Shown here: in pieces, positions 10,240 to 20,594 of the stretch
Position numbering within the stretch: the stretch's first letter is position 1
Layout of the letters: the number at the start of each line of letters is the position of its first letter
From: Wolfiporia cocos
Lineage: Eukaryota > Basidiomycota > Agaricomycetes > Polyporales > Phaeolaceae
Length of the DNA stretch: 64,000 nucleotides
Direction: 5' to 3'
Assembly: GCA_029448655.1 (NCBI GenBank)
Contig: JACCLO010000010.1
Span: forward strand, 62,001 to 126,000
Made by a program: the position numbers and the translations under genes
Notes under the pieces: generated by a model
What the model was told of the DNA's origin: nothing
What the model saw: only the letters and a program-made list of their open reading frames with translations
Database searches by the model: none

Positions 10240-12790
10240 CCCCTACTTCCCCCTCCCCCGTCTCTGACTCCAACTGTCGATGAAGCGAGCACTCACCTTG
10301 CCCGTAAAGATCTGATTCGCCGTCCCAAGATGGTCGTCGACCATGAGATCGTGCGCGACCATGTCAAAGAACGGCTGCTCCTACTCCAGCAGCGGCCGCT
10401 GAATGATGTGCTCGTGGTACATCGGCAGCCCAGAGATCGGATCTCCCTTGAAGTCCAGAGAGTTCACCGTCCGCCAAACGATCGAGCCTGCGAATCGGTC
10501 GCGGAGCGTCTCCATCTTCTCGGCCACCACGCTGAGGTATGCCGATTTCGCGTGTACGCTCTGTCCGTGCGCGATGCGGTCCAGCACTTCGTTCGATTGC
10601 TCCGACTGCTTCAGTCTCCGCCGGTCCCGACGCAGCGCCGACGAGAGGTCCTGCTCCATCGCCTTGAGGTCCTCCAGCTTCTCCTTGCCAAACCCTTCCA
10701 CGCCCATCAGGTGGCCGAGGTTCCACAGGTCCTAAGATGCGCTCCGCCGTCAGCCCTCGGCCCCCTGCGAAAAAAAAAAGAAATGCAAGCTCACTCCAGG
10801 ACGCGTCAGAAGCGGCGTCACTGTCATCGCGATGACCGTCCCGCCACTCATCCGCCGCAGGTTGTTGATCGCCGCGAACGTCATCTTCGTGTTTCGGGCA
10901 ACGTGCGCCTCGTCGACGATGATGGTGCCGAAGACGTGGCCGTGTATGGTGTTGGCGAGGTGCCTTGCGAACACCCTCGACGTGATTTTTGGCACGTAAG
11001 GGTTCGACGCGTCGAAACAGACCTCCAGGTCGGCCTTGACGGCCTGTTGTCGTGAGATGCGTCCGGCAGCGTGACGATCAGCTTTGATGAGCATGGACGT
11101 GTAAATCAAAAAGGGCCCACGTACCGTGTGTGTCGTGAGGAAGATGCGGCGGCAAGGCTCGTGTTTGCATTGGGCTTGCAGCTCCGCCCAGAACGTCTCG
11201 CGCGACCCCTGCGGACCCATGTATGGGATGAGGTCGAACTCACCGTGCTTCAGGTACCGTTTGATCTCCCCCGTCCACTGATTCACGAGGTTGGGCGGGC
11301 AGATGATGATGGTGGATGCGTCGTTGAGATTTTCCGTGTATTCCTGATTGCCTGCATGATGCGCATACCGTCAGCGCGCCCCAAATAACGCCCCGCCCCC
11401 CGCACTTACCGAACGCCCCGGGGAACTTGTTGTACTGTTTGTAATATTCGCGATAGTAGACCCTCAGCGCGGAGAACATGATCGCCTGCAGCGTCTTGCC
11501 GACCCCGACCCCGTCCATCAGCAGCATCGGCTTCCCGTTCAGCGCGCTGTGCATCATCTTGAGCACGCCGATGTACTGATGCCAGCGGGGGTTGAACGGA
11601 CGCGCCGTCTCCGCTTCCAGCGCCGCCTTCCCTTCCTTTGACCAGGGGTCGCGGCCGTCCAGGTCTTCCTTCTCGTTGAGGAATGGGATGCGCCCGTCAG
11701 GGAGCCCCAGCGCCGCCACCACCTGCTCCAACGTCAGGTGCTCGTACTCTTCCATGCCGGTCCTCCACTCGATGTTGGGTGCCGCGTCAAAGTCGAGCTT
11801 GACCTGTTTGTTGTTGTCTTCCGAGTCGGGGCTCATGTCCGAGATCAGCCGCTGCACGGTGCCCTGCACCTGCATCACCGTGTCCTTCGTCGCGAGCGCT
11901 CGCAGCACCATGCGGAGAGGCTGTGGTAGGGCTGCGTTCCATCTCGTCAGCATCGTCGTCGTGGTGTCAAAAGTGCACTTACAGCTCGCCTTCGCCTTGA
12001 CTGGGTCCAGGCAGTCCAGCATCTCCTGAACGCGCGTCTGGTACTGATCTCGCACCGTCGCCACCTCCGCCGCCTTGTACTGCGTCATGATCGGGATCAG
12101 GTCCGTGATGTCCTTGAGTACTTTCTTCAATGCCGCCGGTGTTGGCATCGTCTTGCCGCTCTCGATCTCTGCCTGTCGTCGTCCTTGTCGTCAGCAGCAA
12201 AACACCTGACCCCATCTACATGTCCATGCTCACCTTCCATGCTCGTTTTGCACTTTTCCTTCAGCTCCTCGAACCGCCTCATGTCGCGCCGGAGCTTGCT
12301 TCTATACCATTCCCATGTCGCCGCGAACGCCCAATGCGCGAAGGCCGCGAACGGCTCTCGGAGCCATCGCCGCCCGTTCGTCGTCGTGCCCACGCATTGA
12401 GGGCCGAATATGTCTTCGGAGAACGTGATCGTGTGCACCGTGGTGACGACGTCCAATTGGCTGGGCAGCTGTCGTGAGCCCCGCATGTCACCCGCCCCGC
12501 GCCGCTTCCAGTAGACGACCAAATCGCTTACCGCGCCCATCCCTCTCTGCTCCACCAAGCTGTCCAGCGTGATCCCGTGATCGTCCAGCACGCGGTCCAC
12601 CATGTTGTCCACCTTGACCTGCTTCTTGGTGATCTCGACAAATTTGTGCCACCCCTCACGTCCGTTGGTATAGCCGTCTCCTGGCGCCTTCGCCTTGCGC
12701 ATGAACCGCGCCCGGTCCTTCGGGTTCTTCGTCTCATAAGCGTCAATAAATGCTTTTACCTGTTTCACCGTGTCGTCACTCCACGTCTCA

Positions 12791-12884
12791 GTTAACCACT
12801 CAACGTATCCTGCTTAACCTCTTACAACTATCTTGCCTAACCAGCAACTTCAAGAATAACTAAGTAAGTCGTTATCTTGTGTTA
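12791..12884 (+). repeat. Truncated family B LTR, 3' end only
   Basis: Matches the U5 end of family B LTRs in + orientation, from GTTAACCACT to the terminal CTTGTGTTA. The 5' part is missing. It abuts the 5' end of the helicase pseudogene. Confidence 0.7.
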
Positions 12885-13272
12885 GATAGGTTACACCTAG
12901 TTACATGTAGTGTAGCATCACTGTCACTCTTAGTTACCTTGCGCACAGGCCAGGACTTTAGGGTAGTACGTTCCGTCTCTTACACATGTATATAGCCTAC
13001 GACAAGATGGGGCTTATCCCCCATCTTTGAGATTCTAGTCTTAGGGCTTTGGCCCCTCTCTTATTCAGCGCGTGATGGGTCTCTGCCCCGGGGGCCCTCT
13101 CTCTCTTACTCGACTGTGAGCTAGTCAGCTACGTCAGCGTACACTAGGGAATGCGTTGTACATTACCCACGTAGCCTCTGCGCCCACCACTGGTCGACGA
13201 GTACACATGCCTTGTAGGCGTGTTAGGGATACCCCTGTAGCCAGGTCCTCACAAACTGGTAAGTTTGTGACA
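12885..13272 (+). repeat. LTR fragment, family O
   Basis: Has the shared promoter layout: GCGCACAGGCC plus TTTAGGG near 12945-12965, CATGTATATAG near 12985, then a long hairpin AAGATGGGG/CCCCATCTT. It ends TTTGTGACA at 13272. The 5' start is not visible, so it is probably 5'-truncated. Confidence 0.6.
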
Positions 13273-13418
13273 ACACTCCCTCAACAGCCTCCACCCTAGC
13301 ATCTGTGACATCTCCTTCAACTTCTACAATGCCCTCAACATCTGTGTGAGCCCTGGTGTCAGTTGTCACCAAGGCCCCCACCATTCCAGTTGCATCTGAA
13401 TTTTGTTCAATGACATGA
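13273..13418 (-). other. Short non-LTR fragment with an open minus-strand frame
   Basis: About 146 bp that is neither LTR O nor LTR M. The minus strand reads an acidic, Val/Glu/Asp-rich frame (for example DVEGIVEVEGDVTDARV). Base use differs from the CpG-rich LTRs. It may be a scrap of a cellular or DNA-transposon gene that was the insertion target; not recognised. Confidence 0.3.
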
Positions 13419-14782
13419 TGACACAGACTTGCCTCTGTGTCCAACCCAACCGCTGGTCTTGTCTCTAAGGGACCTAGTGTCGTCTTAGGGTGAGCCGCAA
13501 CACTAAGGGGGGAGACTACCAGACTAGCAGGTATAAGACAGAGGAGACGTCGCGCAGGCAGACAAGGAAGATGCAGAGTCAGAGGGCACACGCGCCCAGA
13601 TTGACATTAATAGGTCTGAGGTTGTACGACCTCAGACGCTACTACTTATACATGACAGAGCCGCTACACTAGAGACTACCTGTCACAGATTTATCTGGGG
13701 CTTACAGCATTTTTCCTATGATTATAGCAATTTACCTGGGATTTATACGTCTAACTACAAGTCGTCTACGCCACTCACGCTTACGCTCACGCCTCGCTAA
13801 CGCTAAGTGTAACCCTTGGCTCACGCTAAGCTAACGCTTGGCTAACGCCAAACCATATGGTCTCGCCCGACAGAGCAAGACCAGCCATGTCATAGATCTT
13901 AGATCATAATGATAGGCCGAGCGCGGCACGCTCGCATAATAATGTCCACATGTACAAACAGTGCCTCGCGGCCTTGTACTATTGGGTCAGCCTTCCCGGC
14001 TTCCCACCGCCATAAGATCCTTGATCACAATGGCACCTCAGGCGCGCCACGCCTTCGCATAATAATGGCAACACGGCCAAATAGCACTATATTAGCACCA
14101 AGGCAATATCGCTATAGGCTCGGCCTTCTCGGCCATCCCACGGACTCGGCATTCTCCAAGTCCCGGGCTTCTGCCATCACGGCGTTGCCCAAACACCGGT
14201 CCTCGCCTCACGGCTAAGACCACCATATGTTCCGGTAACCATCCGGTCCGGACATATCACATGCTACGGTACCTATCGGTCCAATAGCATAACGACCTCG
14301 GCGTCCCGCCTTGGTCACCCAACGAAGCACGGCCAATCGCCATTATGCCGCAAGGCATCCGGCAACCGGCTTCCCCTATACCCGGGCTGCGCCCGCGTTA
14401 GCATCACAATAAAGACATAATCCCTCTATTACGATTGGGTCGGCCATTAGGGCCTTCCACGGCCATTCTAGATAGAGTAACTAAACATCAGATAAGATAA
14501 GCTTCGCCACTTGGCAAAGCCACATAACCCGGTAAGGCAACCGCTAGCTAGTAGCACGTGCCCTCCCGACACACATGTATTTAAGTAGGAGCCAAGCGCT
14601 CTATAACTTCAGTTCTATTCTTCTCGGCGTACGCCGTAGAAGAACCTCCTACCCCCTGCTGCGTCTGATAACCTCTACCTCACCCAGTCGCCTTAGTTCA
14701 TCGCAAGGATACTGGCTTGGTGAGTCCCACAGAGCCATCTGTGTCACTACCAGGCATACCCTAAAGGGGGTGGTCTGTGCGC
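13419..14782 (-). repeat. LTR family M (minus), split by a solo LTR
   Basis: Sense 3' end CTGTGTCA at 13419; sense TATA (CATGTATAAGTAG) near 13650; hairpin TCTGAGG/CCTCAGA near 13614-13636. The sense U3 part at 14752-14782 carries GCGCACAGACC and TTTAGGG. LTR L (13681-14746) is inserted inside, and another LTR starts at 14783, so the M 5' end is missing. Confidence 0.65.
13681..14746 (+). repeat. Solo LTR, family L (LARD family)
   Basis: 1066 bp, from TGTCACAG to CTGTGTCA, flanked by target duplication CTACC (13676-13680, 14747-14751). Close relative of the two LARD LTRs. TATA-like TGTATTTAAG near 14575, and the self-primer sequence AGTTCTATTCTT near 14609. A 102-residue ORF inside is shared with the LARD LTRs but is probably fortuitous. 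Confidence 0.92.
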
Positions 14783-15361
14783 TGTCACAAGAAATTCCGG
14801 AATAAAGGGGTTTTCTATTTGGCTCACCCTTGGCTCACGCTTATTTCCAGATATTCGCTATGTTATACCTAGCCGCCCGGGACTGCACGTGCATGGGAAA
14901 GTAGATAAGTCTTCATCATATCTTATCTCTTACGTAGGTCACGTGGTACGTCACTGGAGTCACCTGCGTTACTTAGTCATGTGCAGCGTAGTCACGGTGT
15001 GCACAGACCACACCATTAGGGCAGGTCTTGTAGCTATAGGAGTCTGCGTCCACATGTATATATACTAGGTAGCGTTCTGAGGTACTCCTCAGAACTTATC
15101 TTCTCGTCGTTGGGGGCGTGTCCCCTGGCAACCTTTCAATACCGTCTGCCTTCTCGTCTTTGCGTGCAGGGTCCTAGATGACAAAGCCTGCTACGTCCTA
15201 CTTGGGTGTGGGGGCCTCTATTCATTGCATCCACCTTGTCTCTCATTCCTTTACTTGCTAGTCTGAGGGCGTACCGGTACACTCATGGGTCGGTACCTCA
15301 GGCAATACGGCAGGGCTCCTCAACAGGAGTGCCTTCTTGTTCTCCGCCTTTAGGAGGGTGG
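14783..15361 (+). repeat. LTR family I (copy 2), 3'-truncated
   Basis: Starts TGTCACAAGAAATTCC and follows the family I sequence to about GGAGGGTG, lacking the last roughly 90 bp. U3 motif GTGCACAGACC/TTAGGG near 15000, TATA near 15056 and the same 9-bp hairpin. LTR N begins at 15362. Confidence 0.8.
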
Positions 15362-15631
15362 TGTCACAAGAAAGGTAACGGTTACCTTTTCCCTTGTCTA
15401 GACATGTGGTACACCGTAGATACGAGTCCAAGGGTCCTCATTAAAGCCCTTAAGGCCTAAGCCATGCGGCGCGCCCATTACGGGACGCGTCCGACTTGTG
15501 TATCACGTACTGAAGAGTAAGTCACGTGATCACGACGCGTAGGCAGGTGACCGCGTAGCGGCACCTGACCTTACGATCACGACACCACGTCGAAGCGTCT
15601 CCTTAACCCGGGCCGCTGACACCTTGTCAAT

Positions 15632-16725
15632 TGACACAGATGGCTCTGTGGGACTCACCAAGCCAGTATCCTGCGATAAACTAGGCGACTTAGGTGAGGA
15701 AGAGGTTATCAGGCACGGTAGTAGGTGGAAGGTTCTTCTACGGCGCACGCCGAGAAGAATAGAACTAAGGTTATAGGCCGTCAAGGCCCTACTTATATAC
15801 ACATATTTAACGGGTCATGTGCTACTGTATAGTGCATGCCCGATAAGGAGTGTGGGCTTGGTTGCCATAAGGGCGACCAAGTGATACGACTACTCTACAA
15901 AGGCCGTGACCCGCCGGTAATGGCCGAGCCAATGGTAAAAGAGAGAGCGTGTGGTCTCATCGTTAGATGGACATGTGAAGACGGGCGCAGCCCGGGTATA
16001 AGGGATGCCGGTTGCTGGATACCGTGAGGTATAATGGCGATTGGCCGGTCATCGTGTGCTGACCAAGGCGGAACGCCGAGGTCGTAATGCTATTGGGCCA
16101 GCAGGCACCGTAGCATGTGATATGTCCGGTCCGGAAGGTTACCGGAACATATGGTGGTCTTAGCCGTGAGGCGAGGACCGGTGTTTGGGCAACGCCGTGA
16201 TGGCAGAAGCCCGGGACTTGGAGACCGCCGAGTCCGTGGGATGGCCGAGAAGGCCGAGCCTATAGCGATATTGCCTTGGTGCTAATATAGTGCTATTTGG
16301 CCGTGTTGCCATTATTATGCGAAGGCGTGGCGCGCCTGAGGTGCCATTGTGATCTAGGATCTTATGGCGATGGGAAGCCGGGAAGGCCGACCCAATAGTA
16401 CAAGGCCGTGAGGCACTGTTTGTACTTGTGGACATTATTATGCGAGCGTGCCGCGCTCGGCCTATCATTATGATCTAAGATCTATGACGTGGCTGGTCTT
16501 GCTCTGACGGGCGAGACCTGTATGACGTAGCTGTAACTATGCTATTGGACCGGAAGGTGCCGTAGCGTTATGTAAGCTGGTCATGTGGTGATAAGCCCAG
16601 TTAAGAGCTTGTCGTGGTGGCAATGGGAGTTAACCCGTAGATAACTTGTAGTTAGACGTATAAATCCCAGGTAAATTGCTATAATCGTAGGAAAAATGCT
16701 GTAAGTCCCAGATAAATCTGTGACA
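15632..16725 (-). repeat. 3' LTR of the LARD
   Basis: Sense TGTCACAG...CTGTGTCA; sense TATATAAG near 15794-15801; self-primer sequence AGTTCTATTCTT at 15755-15766 (sense strand). Read by eye as identical to the 5' LTR except for one base. Confidence 0.92.
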
Positions 16726-16762
16726 TTACCCCCGCTTTAGGTTTCATCGTCCCTGATGAAAC
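16726..16762 (-). promoter_or_regulatory. LARD polypurine tract and preceding stem-loop
   Basis: On the sense strand, the 8-bp perfect stem GTTTCATC/GATGAAAC (16741-16762) has loop AGGGAC, followed by a G-rich purine tract touching the LTR. Same arrangement as in Z, B2, C, D and E. Confidence 0.75.
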
Positions 16763-16793
16763 TATTCCTCATTATGTACGTCCCAAGAGCGGT

Positions 16794-17010
16794 ATAACGC
16801 GTGATGACGAAGTGTCAAATGCCGTTATGGTGCTGCTTCAATTTTGTTAATTGAACAGGGATAAATGGGAGTTTCAGGACTTGTGGTGGAACCTGAGCGT
16901 GGAAGGCGATTTTATTCCTTAAAGTGATTTGTAACGCGTGATAGCGAAGTGCTAAATGCCGTTACTAGCGATTTGTAACGCGTGATGACCGAAAGGTCAA
17001 ATGCCGTTGT
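16794..17010. repeat. Three dispersed two-tier hairpins with compensatory stems
   Basis: Copies at 16794-16828, 16931-16965 and 16975-17010 share outer TAACG/CGTTA and internal CGTGA/AATGC, but inner stems differ: TGAC-GAAGT-GTCA, TAGC-GAAGT-GCTA and TGACC-GAAA-GGTCA. Paired positions change together. The third outer stem has two G-T pairs on the + strand. Confidence 0.65.
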
Positions 17011-17067
17011 TAGGGAGATGTAGTCGTGTTACTAGAGTGTGTTGTCATTGTGCACGCGGATCCTAAG

Positions 17068-17128
17068 AGGAAGGGCTTTCCTGTTATCGCTGAAGGTGTT
17101 CTAGTGCCTTTTCGCGACCTTTGTCGGA
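17068..17128. repeat. 61-nt structured repeat, unit 1
   Basis: + strand: hairpin AGGAA-GGGCT-TTCCT, then conserved linker with CTAGTGCC, then hairpin CGAC-CTTT-GTCG and terminal GGA. Units 2 and 3 have the same length and loop but different stems. Confidence 0.7.
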
Positions 17129-17299
17129 TTGTTGCTTTTGCTTATGACGTTACTCGTGGTAGAAGGCGATATGGAATGTACATCATATAGTGCCTTTGAA
17201 GTCTACTAGTAATCTGTGCTCCAATAGCTTGCCAAGCGTATTAGAGGGTGCATTGTGTCGTTGTACGTGTTTCGGATAGCATTGTGCGATATTCCTTAG

Positions 17300-17360
17300 A
17301 GTGAGGGCTTCACTGTTAGCTCTGGAGATTTTCTAGTGTCTCTTCGAGCCCTTGGGCGGA
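17300..17360. repeat. 61-nt structured repeat, unit 2
   Basis: Hairpin AGTGA-GGGCT-TCACT, linker with CTAGTGTC, second hairpin GCCC-TT-GGGC (four or three pairs), terminal GGA. Loop GGGCT is the same as in unit 1 while the stem bases are replaced pairwise. Confidence 0.7.
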
Positions 17361-18610
17361 TATGTTGCTTATGCGTAGTACCCATTGAGTGTAACATAGC
17401 GGTGCTTTTTCGACGTCTATTGCCTAGCGGTGAATGGGATTGCAAGTTCCTTCATTCGCGTGGCGGGTGTCTTAGGCTTTGTGCTTGTACAGAGGTAATC
17501 CTACTTTGTACGACTTATGCGGTTGAACGGTTATTAAAGGACGTCGCCTTGTGAACGTTTATGAGGCGTCGCCTCCCTAGTATCGCAAGTACTAAGCGTG
17601 TGACATTTGTCAATGCCCATTTGTTACAGGGGTTGTGTCCCCTAGTTAGATTGCTTCAAAGTAGCGATCTCTTCGGAGTCGTAAGTTCCGGGATGAAGCT
17701 GTGCCTTCGTTGTTGTGTGCACTATTTATTAACGAGTAGGCTTCTCGTGTAAAACCCCATAGTGTAGGTACTAATCATTGTGCATTATGGGCAATGCTTA
17801 TGATTGTATTCCCTAGACTGTAGTGTCGTTGCCGTAGTAAGGCCTTATTGGGTAACCGTGAGAACATACATCCTTGTCAGGAGTTGTCTCGTAAAGGTAT
17901 ATCCCGTAAGGGCTGAAGTCACGTGGTGGCGATGACGGTAGTTTCCAATGTGCTTGTATGTCGTTAAAGTCGTTCTTCGATTGAGTATGACATCGTAAGC
18001 GTGGGAACTGGGATGATCGTTGGGGAAGGATATATTTCGCTATTGGATAGATAGCTACTATATTCCTATTACAGGGTTGTCGTCCATATACGAATAGGAC
18101 AGTACGAGCATGAATGAGGGTAATCAGGCCTCTTAGTGCATGTCGTTGGTTGCTTTAATGACCGTAAGGTACATTTGTAAGCGTGGGATAGTGGACTTGT
18201 TAAGGTCCTAGGTGCGAAATTAGGGTTTCCACCCCCTCTTTCACGTTTGATCTCCCGATCGAACCTATCCAGATGGTTTTGGTTTTTAAAGAGGTTGAAC
18301 CGCCTCTATACCCAGATAAGGGTGGGTGGATGTGGGCCGAAGGTATTCTTGACGTATATCCATATACGGCTGTATCCAGTGTAGTCGCTCGCATATGCGA
18401 CTAGATTTTTATACTAAGGTTTCCAAGCCCTAGTTTGTCGGAATCGAAGGGTTTTCCAGGCCCATATTCGATGTAGTGACGAGATGTAATCCTTTCTTGT
18501 CGTAAGGATACAGATCCGGATTTATTTATTGCGTGTCTCGACGACGCAGGTTTCCGTAAACCAAGCAAATAAATGATAACCGATTGCCAAATCGGCTTGA
18601 TTGTCCTAAT

Positions 18611-18671
18611 AAGGGGGGCTCCCTTGTTATCTCTGGAAGTTTTCGAGTGCTTCTTCGAGACCTTTTGCGGA
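18611..18671. repeat. 61-nt structured repeat, unit 3
   Basis: Hairpin AAGGG-GGGCT-CCCTT, linker with CGAGTGCT, terminal GCGGA. The second hairpin is weaker than in units 1 and 2. It lies 1.25 kb from unit 2. Confidence 0.65.
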
Positions 18672-19094
18672 CGATCGCATTGAGTTGCTAAGGTGTATTT
18701 TTCGAATTCGGTTATTCTCCCCACAGAGAAAAGTTGAATTGAAGTGAAATCAAAAATGAGGTAGCTAGCCTCGTGACGAATTTTGCGAGTGGCGTGCGAA
18801 ATTGTCGATTTCAATACAGGGGGGAACCGATTGGAGATCGGTTGTGAATTCGGCGATTGTGCGAGAATGCCGAATGAAGTGTGATTCTAGAAGCCTTGCG
18901 GCCTCCGCTACACTTCAAGGGAACGCGTATCAATAGCGTGTGTCCCTTGTTTTCCTTTCCTCTAACCCAGATTGCAAGATTCAATGAAGTAATCTTGTTG
19001 CGATCTGTTTGTACGTGGGTGGCTGGTGGAAACAGCGCTGTACCCAATTATTTATAGACGCTTGTCAGACGTCTCTTCCCAAACGGATGGTAAT

Positions 19095-19667
19095 TTCCTT
19101 TTCAGGAATTTCATTACCGAAAGGGGTGCCCCCGTTCAAAGGTTCTTATGACATGTGACCAAATGACAGATGCTCAAATAACCCGAATCCCCTTTTCAGG
19201 AGCGAAGACCGAAGTCAAACGGGCGCCGACGGATTATGTGAATCCTAATCGACTTGGTACTAGGTTATTCCCACAGTAATAATAGTTATAAGCATATATT
19301 TGCCAAGCGTACGCGATCCTACGTCTAAGGGAACAGGTACTAGTATCGTTCTTCGATTGACTAAGTGTACCCGTAAGACGTAAAGGTTGCTTTTTATGTA
19401 CATAAGCGACCTTAACCAGGCTAGATAACCTGGGAACCAGCAGGTGACGCAGGATTTCCAAAGGCTAATACAGATGCTATTGGACGGTTTCTAAGCTAAT
19501 ACAAGTATTGCTATTTACTAGGAGCCGCCACTAAAACTACATGTTTATCTACTTATGGACTGGGATACCAGGGTACCTGAAAGAGAGCTCGTCATCAGCG
19601 ATCAACGCTGAGTGGTCATGTCCAACACAAGAAGAACGGGGGCATGGTTAGGGGCGCCCTTTTCAGG
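19095..19667 (-). promoter_or_regulatory. GAAA-tetraloop hairpins in the LARD leader side
   Basis: Sense CCTGAAAAGG occurs at 19095-19108 (as TTCCT-GAAA-AGGAA, nested in a larger stem), 19191-19200 and 19658-19667. The same motif flanks ORF0/gag starts in B1, B2, C and D. Candidate encapsidation signal; inference. Confidence 0.45.
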
Positions 19668-20581
19668 ACGCCACGCGGAAGTTAGCCGACAGGTGTCTTC
19701 ATTGAAGCGCGCGACTTCCTCCTAGCGAGAGAGTCGGTGACTGCCAGCATTTGACAGGCTGGGTCACATGGTTGGGAATAGGATACACAGCCCATTTCCT
19801 CGCGGAGATGAGCTGGAAAGTGGTCGCAGTATTACACCGCGACCGGTCCACGCTTTAGTGGTAAGGCTTGCCATCTATAGCCACCTGGGTGTCACATCAG
19901 GGCTAAAAAACCATCCGTCGATCTAGGATCGCGCATTCACGAGCGCTCCACACATCAAAGATGGTGGGCAACGCCGCATGCTTCCGGTGGGGCCCCAAAT
20001 CCGTTTAACCCAGGCTCGCACACCGAGCTGCCCGTAGGACTTACGCTATTGGCTACCGCGAGTGACCTCGGCCGGTTTGACCTTGCGAGTCTCACCGCCT
20101 CACCACTTGGATTCCCCAAAGGAGATCCCAAGCGGGCCCCTTACGCCTGGGGGGCGGCTTTGGAAGATTCCCACACCCTACTAAGGGAATACGCCGAAGC
20201 GCATATCCCTATGGGGATCCTACTGGTAGTGTTGGGTCCCTGAACAGGGATTGCCAAGACAGGGGGCTGCGCGCACACAGGCAGACGGTCCCCTTTTCCC
20301 AATAGGCGGGTCTCAACCGCTGACAGCCGCAACCTTGTCAGGAAGCAGCCGTCTCTCCTTAACCCTGGAGTCCGGGTTCGCAGGGCGCATGCTGCTGATT
20401 AGGCAAGCAGCGCCCCACTGGGTGGCAGCAGGCCGCTAAGCCCGCCGCCGATGTATCCCATATCCACAACCACGGAGCATGCATCCCCTTTGCAGGAGAG
20501 CAGCGGCCCCTGCGCTATCTCAGACACCTGTTGGAGGAAAAACCCAGGCGCCACCAGTTAAGGAGGCGCAGGGGGGTAGGT
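19668..20581 (-). other. 5' leader of the LARD, homologous to C/D leaders
   Basis: GC-rich leader containing blocks also present in D (63220-63335) and C (complement, 45150-45260), such as GCGCACACAGGCAGAC, CAGGCGGGTCT and CCCTGGAGTCCGGGTT. These are the best-matching internal sequences between the LARD and coding elements. Confidence 0.65.
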
Positions 20582-20593
20582 AGTTCTATTCTT
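20582..20593 (-). promoter_or_regulatory. Self-priming PBS of the LARD
   Basis: Sense AAGAATAGAACT, one nt from the 5' LTR, is the exact reverse complement of sense LTR sequence AGTTCTATTCTT (20718-20729), about 30 nt after the TATA box. Confidence 0.88.
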
Positions 20594-20594
20594 A

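Larger units (their letters stand above)
8537..12768 (-). pseudogene. SNF2-family helicase-like gene, disrupted, multi-exon
   Basis: The minus strand encodes an ATP-dependent SNF2-type helicase in pieces joined by short introns. Visible motifs in order: a helical N-terminal region from 12768; motif I with GVGVGKT near 11500; DEAH box (VDEAHVARN) near 10910; motif III-like AMTVTPL near 10820; C-terminal helicase motif V (SGVGMVGLNIADAN) near 9530; motif VI (QLIGRLWQHPQ) split by a solo LTR at 8794-9396. Plausible introns: about 12182-12245, 11930-11982, 11340-11412, 10755-10795, 10071-10294, 9673-9715 and 9430-9495. The 5' end abuts an LTR fragment at 12791, and the 3' end stops at the B1 LTR (8536), so both ends may be lost. 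In life it would be a nuclear DNA translocase. Exon limits are my reading, not computed. Confidence 0.75.
16763..19480 (-). ncRNA. Structured coding-free internal domain of the LARD
   Basis: A chain of short perfect hairpins, for example TAGTCGC/GCGACTA (18382-18403), CCGATT/AATCGG (18580-18595), AACCGAT/ATCGGTT (18825-18843), CAAGATT/AATCTTG inside CAGAT/ATCTG (18968-19007), and GGTAAT/ATTACC enclosing a GAAA-loop hairpin (19089-19118). It includes three hairpins of the TAACG type and three 61-nt repeats listed separately. Overlapping ORFs (18401-18814, 18811-19047, minus) look fortuitous. Expected to be part of the genomic RNA; any further role is unknown. Confidence 0.5.

Noticed and set aside
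13909..14217. 102-residue ORF (MIGRARHARIIMS...) present in three places (also 16160-16468 and 21123-21431)
   Set aside because: It lies wholly inside family L LTRs, so repetition follows from LTR copying; composition and position (U3) do not suggest a protein.
16794..17010. CRISPR-like array
   Set aside because: Only three copies with unequal spacing, changing repeat stems and a eukaryotic retroelement context.
18401..19047. Two overlapping minus-strand ORFs (137 and 78 codons) in the LARD as possible proteins
   Set aside because: No recognisable motif; they run across several perfect hairpins that account for the sequence better.
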